Assembly (NCBI GenBank): GCA_004552195.1
Contig: SFPC01000030.1
Location: 1-20,222, forward strand
From: Bacteroidales bacterium
GTDB taxonomy: Bacteria; Bacteroidota; Bacteroidia; Bacteroidales; Bacteroidaceae
Direction of reading: 5' to 3'
Length of the DNA stretch: 20,222 nucleotides
The notes under the pieces were generated by a model, which was not told where the DNA came from, ran no database searches, and saw only the letters and a list, made by a program, of their open reading frames with translations. Position numbers and translations under genes: made by a program. This document shows, one piece after another, positions 1-6,258 of this stretch; position 1 is the first letter of the stretch, and each line of letters starts with the position of its first letter.

Positions 1-160
1 AAAGTTGAAGGTTGTAAGGTTATGGTCGTTTCGCTCCCGAGTTATGAGGTCATAATAATACTGTTTGACGCAATCAAGGTAGCCAAGCGAGTAACGATAT
101 AACCTCATAACCTTATATCTCATAACCTCCGAAACTTGAAGCCTATATATATACGTATTT
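1..160 (+). repeat. Long intergenic repeat, copy 1 (cut by the window edge)
   Basis: This stretch matches the reverse complement of 5996-6203 over most of its length. Shared blocks, in order, are a GGTTrTwAGGTTA-like start, GGTCGyTTCGCTC, GTTATGAGGT, then after a variable middle ATATAACCTCATAACCTTAT, CTCATAACCT, GAAACTTG and a run of TATATATA. The arms GTTATGAGGT (about 40-50) and ACCTCATAAC (about 112-121) are inverted, so an RNA from either strand could fold back on itself. There is no open reading frame of note. The left end lies outside the window. Function is unknown; a dispersed intergenic repeat or MITE-like element is the likeliest reading. Confidence 0.7.
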
Positions 161-363
161 TCACCTTGAAAAAAAGGTTCAAACCTTCATCTATGGTTGT
201 TTCTTTGCTGATTTTCAGCGATTTTGTTTATGAATGATTGGCCGGTTCAAACATTCAGCAACCGTTCATCATTCATCCTTTCTCAGAGGGCTCTATTTCG
301 CGTTTGTCCCCCTTTTGTCGCCCCTTGCAAGTGTGCCTGATGACCTCTCTTTGCCGCTTTGAT
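161..363. other. Non-coding stretch downstream of ppiD with one hairpin
   Basis: No gene is visible between the repeat at the window start and the ppiD terminator. It contains a short AAGGTT-CA-AACCTT palindrome near 173-186. A clearer imperfect hairpin has outer arms ATGAATGAT (230-238) and ATCATTCAT (268-276) and inner arms CGGTT (243-247) and AACCG (260-264). Neither is followed by a convincing T-run, so I do not call them terminators. Confidence 0.45.
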
Positions 364-409
364 GCACAAAAAACAGCGAGGTAACCTTTGGAGAAGGCGA
401 CCTCGCTGT
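364..409 (-). terminator. Rho-independent terminator after ppiD
   Basis: Read on the minus strand, a perfect 10-bp stem ACAGCGAGGT / ACCTCGCTGT (400-409 with 373-382) is followed directly by a run of T (complement of the A-run at 367-373). It lies about 47 bases past the ppiD stop and is the natural end of that transcript. Confidence 0.85.
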
Positions 410-455
410 AAGGGGGTTCATTCCGTTGCGCCCGAGTGGGGCGGCGAAAGACGGA

Positions 456-2651
456 TTAGAACTGATAGCGGTGATCCATCATTTTCGATTCGTGCATAAT
501 CATGTAGTTGAATACCGACTGGTAAGCACGTTGTCCGATGGTCTGAGCATATTGTGCCATTTCGGCGGCTGCGTCAAACTTGTTGCCGGTGTTCGATTGG
601 CCGGTTACCTTCACAAGGTAGAGAGCGGCAGATCCTTGCACCAATGAAGAGTACTTGCCAACGGCTGTCTTGGCAATGGCACCGGCCAGCTTGGGCTCGG
701 GAGTATTCACGCCTTTTACCATGGGGAATCCTGCGAGGCTTTGGTTGGAGAGCGTATCAGTTACGCAACCCTTGCACTTCTGCAGGTCGGCAGTCGTTTT
801 AGCATTCTTGGCCATGGCCAAGGCCTTTTCTGCCTTCTTGTTCTGCTTCACCACAGTGGTGAGGTATTCTCTCACGGTGGGGTTGTTCCAAGGCAGATAG
901 CCTTCGTCGTTGGTAGCCTTCACGCATACTAACAACAGGTGGTCGTTGGCGCGTCCGCATTCGTAGAGGCGGGAAACGTCACCCGCTTTGGCCTCGTCGA
1001 AGATCCAGCGTGCGCAGTCCTTCGACTGGTTGCCGCCGATGCGGGCCGGTATCATGTTCTGCATGGGGCTATATCCCGGCAGGTCAATCAGCATATAGCC
1101 GTTCTTGGCGGCGTTCTGCTCGATGGAAGCAATGTCTTTGTTCTGAGCTAAGAAGCGGTTGAATTTGCTAAGCTCGTCCTCGTAGGTCTTCTTGGAGAAG
1201 TTGAGGGTGCACTTCACGACAGCCACGTTGTATTTCGTAACCATCTTGCGACGGTCGAGCACTTGTACCACTACGGCACCCTGCTCGTTAGAGATAACGC
1301 GCGAGCTGTTCGAGGCAACACCGAAAAGTGCGGTCAGATAGTCGGCGCTTTCTTCAGGCATGCCGAATTGTTCGTACTGGTTGGAGGAAATCCAAACAGA
1401 GTCGGAGCGTTGTCCGTATTTCTTGGCCAAGTCGGCAAAAGCAGCTCCGCCGTTCAGTGCATTGAGGATAGAATCTGCTTGTGCTTTGCGAGCTTCCGGT
1501 GTGGCAGCAGTAGCCACAATCTGACGGTAGAGTATAGAGTCGGGAGCTTCTTGCTTGCTCAGCAGTTTCAGGGTGTTGATGGTGTTATCCTGAGCGTTGT
1601 AGTAAGTAGCCTTTACGGAACCTACTGCCATCGAGTCGAGGTTGGCAGCCACATCGGGCATGGTGCGGAACGCCATCTTGCTCATGGGCAGGTTGGTGTA
1701 GAGCACTTCAGAGTTGGAGGTGCGTACCACGTCGGCCACATCGTTGCCTTGACGCAGCTGTTCCTCGAAGCCCTTCACCTTCTTCATCAAGTCGGCGCGG
1801 TCGGCAGCACTTGCCATCACGTTCACGTCGATCAGCTTGATGTCGCGGGTAGGTACGGGCGAGAAGAACTGCTCTTTGTATTGGTCGTATACGGCTTTCA
1901 GGTCGTCGTCCGTCACTTGAATGTCCTTGTCGGCGATGGTGCTGTAGGGCAGTGCTGCCACTTCGGCCGTCTTCACGTTGTTGCGTGCGTCGAAGTTGGC
2001 TCGTGCGGCGATGGGGTTCGACACGAAGCCCATGGCGAAGAGCATGTTGTATTTATTCGAGAGCAATTCGTCGCGGAGCTGCTTTTCGCTATGGTCCCAC
2101 AGCTTCTTGATCAATTGCAACTGCTCTACGGCCTCACCGTTCTGTGCCTGTTGAGCCTGTTGGATGGTTTTGTTGTAGTCCTTGAGGAACGTTTGGAGCT
2201 GGGCCAGGTCGAAGCGGCCGGTCTGCTGGTTGCCGAAGATGCCGGCCATCATTTGCAGGCTCTGTGCCGTACCCTGTCGGAGTGCTTCCTGCATTTCGCC
2301 GTCGGTAACGTAGAGACCCAGTTTGTCGCACTCGTGTTTTACCATTTGGTTTTGGACATACTGTTGCCAAACCTGCTCGCGGATTTGTTCGCTCTGCTGG
2401 TCGGTGAGGTTACCATCTTGTCCTTGCAAGCGCATTTGCAGTCTGGTAACTTCGCTTTGTTCTTCGACCATGGTCTGGAAATCTTGGATGGAGAGCTTCT
2501 CCCCAAAGATTTTGCCTACTTGGTTCCGGTCCATGGCTGACGTAGTCTCGATTGACCGGAAGAACTCTTCGGCAATGAAAGCAAAGAGGGCCAAGCCCAA
2601 TACGCCCACCAAGAGGGCGCCTTTGCTTCGGATGGTTTGTAATGCTGCCAT
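456..2651 (-). CDS. ppiD: PpiD/SurA-type periplasmic peptidyl-prolyl isomerase and chaperone
   Basis: This 731-residue protein is an inner-membrane-anchored folding factor. An uncleaved N-terminal anchor is visible at about residues 11-27 (GALLVGVLGLALFAFIA), with the rest facing the periplasm. Residues about 40-260 are a helical, glutamine-rich SurA_N-like chaperone region. A parvulin-type (PPIC) rotamase domain lies near 370-470, with the typical FADLAKKYG helix. A long C-terminal extension (about 480-731) matches the layout seen in Bacteroidetes PpiD rather than the 623-residue E. coli protein. By family, it helps newly exported proteins, including outer-membrane proteins, to fold. It is the last gene of the coaX–OMP–lptC–ppiD run but has its own candidate promoter in the 117-base gap. 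The parvulin domain may be degenerate; catalytic activity cannot be read from sequence alone. Confidence 0.9.
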   Translation of the reverse strand: MAALQTIRSKGALLVGVLGLALFAFIAEEFFRSIETTSAMDRNQVGKIFGEKLSIQDFQTMVEEQSEVTRLQMRLQGQDGNLTDQQSEQIREQVWQQYVQNQMVKHECDKLGLYVTDGEMQEALRQGTAQSLQMMAGIFGNQQTGRFDLAQLQTFLKDYNKTIQQAQQAQNGEAVEQLQLIKKLWDHSEKQLRDELLSNKYNMLFAMGFVSNPIAARANFDARNNVKTAEVAALPYSTIADKDIQVTDDDLKAVYDQYKEQFFSPVPTRDIKLIDVNVMASAADRADLMKKVKGFEEQLRQGNDVADVVRTSNSEVLYTNLPMSKMAFRTMPDVAANLDSMAVGSVKATYYNAQDNTINTLKLLSKQEAPDSILYRQIVATAATPEARKAQADSILNALNGGAAFADLAKKYGQRSDSVWISSNQYEQFGMPEESADYLTALFGVASNSSRVISNEQGAVVVQVLDRRKMVTKYNVAVVKCTLNFSKKTYEDELSKFNRFLAQNKDIASIEQNAAKNGYMLIDLPGYSPMQNMIPARIGGNQSKDCARWIFDEAKAGDVSRLYECGRANDHLLLVCVKATNDEGYLPWNNPTVREYLTTVVKQNKKAEKALAMAKNAKTTADLQKCKGCVTDTLSNQSLAGFPMVKGVNTPEPKLAGAIAKTAVGKYSSLVQGSAALYLVKVTGQSNTGNKFDAAAEMAQYAQTIGQRAYQSVFNYMIMHESKMMDHRYQF

Positions 2652-2704
2652 TTGAATTTATTATTGTTTTTTTATGATTTTATTCTGGTGGAGAATTTGT
2701 CGCG

Positions 2705-2712
2705 CAAAAGTA
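2705..2712 (-). promoter_or_regulatory. Candidate -7 box for ppiD
   Basis: On the minus strand this reads TACTTTTG, matching the Bacteroidetes -7 consensus TAnnTTTG, about 54 bases before the ppiD start. No good TTTG -33 element is present at 19-21 bases, so the promoter is only half supported. The same TACTTTTGC word precedes the aminopeptidase P gene and tRNA-His. Confidence 0.5.
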
Positions 2713-2768
2713 GGGAAAAATTCCGAAATCGGCTGTATCCTATCTAAAAATCGGCTCTTTTCTGTTGG

Positions 2769-3440
2769 TTACCGGCTTTTTCGGTGGCTCGTGGGGCCTT
2801 CGCGCAAGGGAATGGTGTCGGTAACGGCCGTGTCGCCGGGTTGTTGTGGCGCTGTCGGGCTATCGGTGAATGAGCTGTTCATTGGCATGAAACCCTTCGA
2901 CTGTCTGACGTGGTACTGTGAGGGCCGGCCGTTGCGCAGCGTGGCTCGAAACCAGTTGCCTTCGATTTCCTGTTCCGGCTCCGTGAGTCGGGTGTACACA
3001 TCCGACGCCAGTTCTCCCGTCCGCATGTTCCAGAACAGTTCTTCGGTGTTCAGTCGCGACTGTGCCTCCTTGTCGTGGAGCACAATGTGGCCGTGGAGTT
3101 TCCAAAGGTTTTGGTCGTAGAGCCAGGCGGTGTCGGCGGTGATGTAGAGGTTCACTTTGAACTTATCGTCGTAGCGTTCGATGAAGATGCCCTGGGGAAA
3201 TTCCCACCGGGGCGGATTGGTCTTGTCGAAAACCCGCCATTCTTCGGCAATCATCTTGTAGCGGATGATGCCGGAGTCGGAAATCAGTTTGCTCACGCCG
3301 TGAGTCACCATCACGGGCAGCGAGTCGCGGTTGGTCACCGCATTGCCCATCGGCGGGGCCTCGTTGCCGCACGAACCGGTTATCAAAGCCAGCCCCCCGA
3401 TGAGGGAGGCTGCCGGCAAAATGTGCAGGAAATTGCGCAT
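2769..3440 (-). CDS. lptC: LptC-like LPS export lipoprotein
   Basis: This 223-residue protein resembles LptC, the bitopic or lipid-anchored periplasmic subunit that takes LPS from the LptBFG extractor and passes it to LptA. A hydrophobic N-terminus ends in TGSC (Cys24), a plausible lipobox, so a lipoprotein is likelier than the transmembrane anchor of E. coli LptC. The middle (about 50-190) has the beta-rich LptC/YrbK pattern: 'EEWRVFDKTNPPRWEFPQG', then 'ADTAWLYDQNLWKLHGHIVL' and 'LNTEELFWN', as in the beta-jellyroll repeats of LptA/LptC. The C-terminal 35 residues are Pro/Thr-rich and probably disordered. It starts 43 bases after the end of the outer-membrane protein gene and is likely co-transcribed with it. 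Identification rests on pattern recognition. Confidence 0.82.
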   Translation of the reverse strand: MRNFLHILPAASLIGGLALITGSCGNEAPPMGNAVTNRDSLPVMVTHGVSKLISDSGIIRYKMIAEEWRVFDKTNPPRWEFPQGIFIERYDDKFKVNLYITADTAWLYDQNLWKLHGHIVLHDKEAQSRLNTEELFWNMRTGELASDVYTRLTEPEQEIEGNWFRATLRNGRPSQYHVRQSKGFMPMNSSFTDSPTAPQQPGDTAVTDTIPLREGPTSHRKSR

Positions 3441-3483
3441 GGAATAAGGAGCTGTGTGGGTGGGGTAGAGGAAGGATGGCCGT

Positions 3484-4800
3484 TTACTCGGCTTTCCATT
3501 TCATGAACCACCGCTCGTTGAACGACAGGCCGATGCAGAACCGGAAATAGTTTTCTGTCACCATGCCGGCCTGCTTGGGTTTCACCCTTTCGTACTGGGC
3601 CGAGAAGTTGATAAAGGAGCGGTTGTTGTGGAAGTTGGTGATGGGCAATCCGATGCCTAAGCTGGCTAAAAAGTCGCGCGGGCCGTCGGCACCGTCCACC
3701 TTTATATAAGGAGTGGAGTAGGAGATGCCCAGACGGTAGCGCACGCGGTTGCTCCATTTCAGCGATTCCGGGTTTGGAGCGTACTCCATGCCTACGCTGA
3801 CCTTGTGGCGGTCGGTGAAGCTGCCCTTGGTGGCCGTGAACACTTGCCCGTTGTCGGAGGAATATACTGAAGGGTATTTCACGCTGCTCCATTTCTGGAA
3901 AGTATAGTCCACTCCCACGCGCAGTGAGTTGTTGTGCGTCCACGTAAGTCCCACGCCCAAGGTATGGGGCAGGGCAAAGGCATTTTGGGCCTTGAGTGTG
4001 TCGCCTCCGGCAATGGTGGAGCTTGACTGAATCTTCTGGTTGTAATAAGCAGCCGTGCGGTTCACGTCGTGCCCCAGGTTGTAGATAATGCCGAGCGTCA
4101 GCTGGTTTTTCTTGTCGAGCGTGTAGTCATATTGCAGTCCGGCTCCGAGTTTGTAAGTGCGGATGTCGGCTGAGTAGACCTGGCGCGAGGAGTTGATGCT
4201 GGAGTTGTCGAAGCTCATCAGTACCGTATGGTTCAGTTCGCCCCATAGGTAACCGGCGTTGATGCCGACGGCCAATGTCTTAAAGGGGGCCCAGCCAATG
4301 CCGGCGTAGACTTCGTGCAGTCCGCCGTCGCCGTAGAAAGAGGTGGTTTGCGTAATTTCGTCGTGTCCGGAGGAGATGGTCTGGTCTGAAGTGGTGTTGT
4401 AGCCAATGGTGCTGTATGGCATGATACCTACCGACATGCCGAGTTTCGGCGTCATGCGGAAGCCTGCCGTGATATAGTCCACGGATGTATTTTTGGCGTT
4501 GGTCTTCACACCTCCCATGCCGATGTTGGCATTTTGTAACGATAGGCCGAAGTCGAAGAGGAAGGTGAGCGAGTCGATGGCCGCATACGAGGCCGGGTTG
4601 AGCGTGTTCAGTTCCGTACCGTTCTTCATGCCGTATGCCGTGCCGGCCATGCCTTTATTGAAAGCGTTTCCGCCCTCTGCAAGCAAGCCGAAGCCATAGC
4701 GTGAGTAGGGAGAGTTGCTGCCGTTGGTCTGAGCCCGGCCGGGCAGTGCGGTCGTGAGGACCAGCATCGTCGCACAGCATAATTTGAAAAGGTTGTCCAT
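3484..4800 (-). CDS. Outer-membrane beta-barrel protein, FadL/OmpP1-like, function unknown
   Basis: This 438-residue protein has a Sec signal peptide (hydrophobic 9-19, probable cleavage after GRA at 23). The mature N-terminus then carries SPYSRYGFG, a hallmark of a widespread Bacteroidetes outer-membrane family. The rest is alternating Gly/aromatic beta-strand sequence ending with 'FRFCIGLSFNERWF', consistent with a 12-16 strand barrel related to FadL-type transporters. There are Ser/Thr/Asn-rich loops. No plug motif or catalytic residue is evident, and the ligand is unknown. It lies 28 bases after coaX and 43 bases before lptC, so it is probably in the same mRNA. That context suggests an envelope role, but a specific substrate would be a guess. 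Confidence 0.8.
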   Translation of the reverse strand: MDNLFKLCCATMLVLTTALPGRAQTNGSNSPYSRYGFGLLAEGGNAFNKGMAGTAYGMKNGTELNTLNPASYAAIDSLTFLFDFGLSLQNANIGMGGVKTNAKNTSVDYITAGFRMTPKLGMSVGIMPYSTIGYNTTSDQTISSGHDEITQTTSFYGDGGLHEVYAGIGWAPFKTLAVGINAGYLWGELNHTVLMSFDNSSINSSRQVYSADIRTYKLGAGLQYDYTLDKKNQLTLGIIYNLGHDVNRTAAYYNQKIQSSSTIAGGDTLKAQNAFALPHTLGVGLTWTHNNSLRVGVDYTFQKWSSVKYPSVYSSDNGQVFTATKGSFTDRHKVSVGMEYAPNPESLKWSNRVRYRLGISYSTPYIKVDGADGPRDFLASLGIGLPITNFHNNRSFINFSAQYERVKPKQAGMVTENYFRFCIGLSFNERWFMKWKAE

Positions 4801-4828
4801 CGTTTTTGTTGAAAGGGGAAAATCCGGG

Positions 4829-5572
4829 CTACGCAGGGTGGCACGGTGAAAAGTGATGTTGGAGAATACGGTTCAGCCCTGTTTCCACGAGTGCGTTGTG
4901 GCAAATCACCTCCGCGTCGGTGGTAAAACGCCGTCCGTTGCCTCCGGTGAGGAACACGGCGGCTCCGGGATGCGTGGCGCGGAAGCGGCTGATGTATCCG
5001 TCGATTTCGTATTGAATGCCCTGCCACACGCCGGCCAGCATGGCCGTTTCGGTGGTGCGGCCTATGGCTTGCGGTTCGGGCCGTGGGGCCGACGATGCCA
5101 CCAGCGGTAGCCGGGCTGTCTGTTCGTGGAGCGCGCGCAGCCGCATACCCACACCGGGAGAAATATTCCCGCCGCGATAGTGCCCGTCGGCACTGACAAA
5201 GTCGTAGGTGATGCAAGTGCCCACATCGGCTACCAACAAATCGCAACCGGGCCTGAGGGTGGCAGCTCCCACTGCTGCGGCCAGACGGTCGGCACCCAAA
5301 GTTTGGGGCGATAGGTAGTCGCATACGAGCGGCGTGGGCGTCAGTCCGTCCACTTGCAGCACGAAGGGCACGGCACGGCGCAGGGCTTCTCTCAGGTGGG
5401 GAGGGATATGTCCCACCACAGCCAACGCGCAGGCGTTCACCTCGTATGCCTCCGCTAACTGCAGCAACTCTTTGGTCCAATCTGTTTCGAGCTGCTTGCG
5501 CAGCAATAGCGTATGGTGGTCAAAGAGGGCGGCTTTGGCCGATGAATTGCCAATATCGACTGTCAGGTTCAT
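4829..5572 (-). CDS. coaX: Type III pantothenate kinase
   Basis: CoaX phosphorylates pantothenate with ATP, the first step of coenzyme A synthesis, in the cytoplasm. I choose the ATG at 5570-5572 because family members begin 'MNLTVDIGNS'; an in-frame ATG four codons upstream (5584) would add MQEY and leave an extremely short leader. The 247-residue product shows the ASKHA-fold motifs: DIGNS (6-10) for phosphate binding, GADR (93-96), DVGTC (116-120) with the catalytic Asp, GGNISPGVGMR (134-144), and LTGGNG near the C-terminus for adenosine binding. Length is normal for the family (about 245-260). It heads the coaX–OMP–lptC run; the pairing of CoA synthesis with envelope genes is a conserved arrangement rather than an obvious pathway. 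Confidence 0.95.
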   Translation of the reverse strand: MNLTVDIGNSSAKAALFDHHTLLLRKQLETDWTKELLQLAEAYEVNACALAVVGHIPPHLREALRRAVPFVLQVDGLTPTPLVCDYLSPQTLGADRLAAAVGAATLRPGCDLLVADVGTCITYDFVSADGHYRGGNISPGVGMRLRALHEQTARLPLVASSAPRPEPQAIGRTTETAMLAGVWQGIQYEIDGYISRFRATHPGAAVFLTGGNGRRFTTDAEVICHNALVETGLNRILQHHFSPCHPA

Positions 5573-5595
5573 ATATTCTTGCATAAAATGCCTTG

Positions 5596-5627
5596 CAAAT
5601 TTACGGTAAGGCGCGGTTACAGAGAAA
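5596..5627 (-). promoter_or_regulatory. Promoter of the coaX operon
   Basis: On the minus strand TTTC (5627-5624), a 20-base spacer and TAAATTTG (5603-5596) match the Bacteroidetes primary promoter (TTTG, 19-21 bases, TAnnTTTG) with one mismatch. The expected start of transcription is about 5-8 bases past the -7 box. That gives a leader of roughly 15-20 bases if coaX starts at 5572, and almost none if it started at 5584. Confidence 0.75.
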
Positions 5628-5995
5628 TATTATCCGTTTTTTTAACTTTTTAGATGAATTTCATTTCTGCTTCGGGGCGGTTTTGTCGGCGAAACGACCG
5701 ATAGTCATGGTTCCTACTGCTTGGGACGGACAGCTTCGCTACTTTTTTCACATCGTGGGTGCGGTAGAAGTCAGCATGCAAGGGCTTGGTGGAAAAAGTC
5801 GGCGACTTGTGTAGAACAAGTCCCGGACTATTTTTTTCTACTCGCCGACTTGAAAAAAATAGTCCAGGACTTTTTGTCGCCATATCGCCGACAGTGTCGG
5901 CAGTGCCTTTTGCCGGCTCATTTTCATGCTTTCGGGCGGTTTGCGGCCAGGGCGATTCCTTCACTTTGTGGACAATCGGGCGGCGGTGTTGCCTA
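5604..5995. other. Intergenic region upstream of coaX, rich in hairpins
   Basis: About 390 bases with no believable gene. Open frames exist on both strands but their codon use is poor and they read through palindromes. The notable contents are the palindromic element at 5796-5876 and, just beyond it, a perfect 15-base palindrome GCCGACA-G-TGTCGGC (5887-5901). This is an intergenic repeat cluster between the end of murF-alr and the coaX promoter. Confidence 0.6.
5796..5876. repeat. Dispersed palindromic element, copy A
   Basis: Arms 5818-5837 and 5853-5872 are inverted repeats of 20 bases with one mismatch, built on a GTCCyGGAC core flanked by A and T runs, with a 15-base loop (5838-5852). 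A second copy occurs at 17442-17504 with nearly the same arms and a loop matching at 13 of 15 positions. In this copy the sequence AAGTCGGCGA (5796-5805) is also perfectly complementary to TCGCCGACTT (5842-5851), so two exclusive folds are possible. A T5 run follows the right arm, and an A-rich block precedes the left, so it could end transcription in either direction. Confidence 0.8.
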
Positions 5996-6203
5996 TACCT
6001 ATTATATATACAAGTTTCGCGGGGTGTAAAGGTTATGAGGAATAAGGTTATGAGGTTATAAAGTTACTGTTAGAAGTTTTGCATATCAGAAAAGACGATA
6101 CTCCGAGGGTAACTTTATAACCTCATAACCCAGAGAGCGAAGCGACCCTAACCTAATAACCGATAAGTTTCGCAACCCCAGAAGCTTAAATTATATATAT
6201 AAA
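5996..6203 (-). repeat. Long intergenic repeat, copy 2
   Basis: This is the full-length counterpart of the repeat at 1-160, in opposite orientation. Both ends are TATATATA runs. The centre is a perfect 22-bp inverted repeat (6046-6067 with 6109-6130, starting GGTTATGAGGTTATAAAG) with a 41-base loop. GGTTATGAGG also occurs as a direct repeat at 6031-6040 and 6046-6055, and AAGTTTCGC as a direct repeat at 6012-6020 and 6165-6173. The conserved GAGCGAAGCGACC block is shared with copy 1. No protein is encoded. The right end runs into the murF-alr terminator. Confidence 0.75.
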
Positions 6204-6238
6204 GAGCCGGCCGTGCGGATTGGCACAGTCGGCTCTTT
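6201..6238 (-). terminator. Terminator after murF-alr
   Basis: AAAGAGCCG (6201-6209) pairs with CGGCTCTTT (6230-6238), and the stem extends inward through GTGC / GCAC with an internal loop. On the minus strand it is followed by TATATATAA from the adjoining repeat, so the U-tract is mixed. It begins 20 bases past the murF-alr stop. Confidence 0.75.
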
Positions 6239-6258
6239 GAAAGAGGTATGCGGAGAAG

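Noticed and set aside
1263..2540. 425-residue plus-strand open frame opposite ppiD
   Set aside because: It is the antisense shadow of a well-supported gene, with no domain and a His/Val-rich composition typical of reversed coding sequence.
5650..6061. Overlapping open frames on both strands near the palindromic elements
   Set aside because: They read through inverted repeats, share a repeat-derived peptide, and have no family match I recognise or proper start context.
5996..6203. Possible CRISPR array or telomere-like repeat from the repeated GGTTATGAGG words
   Set aside because: Spacing is irregular, there are only two or three units, they are inverted rather than tandem, and no cas gene is present.
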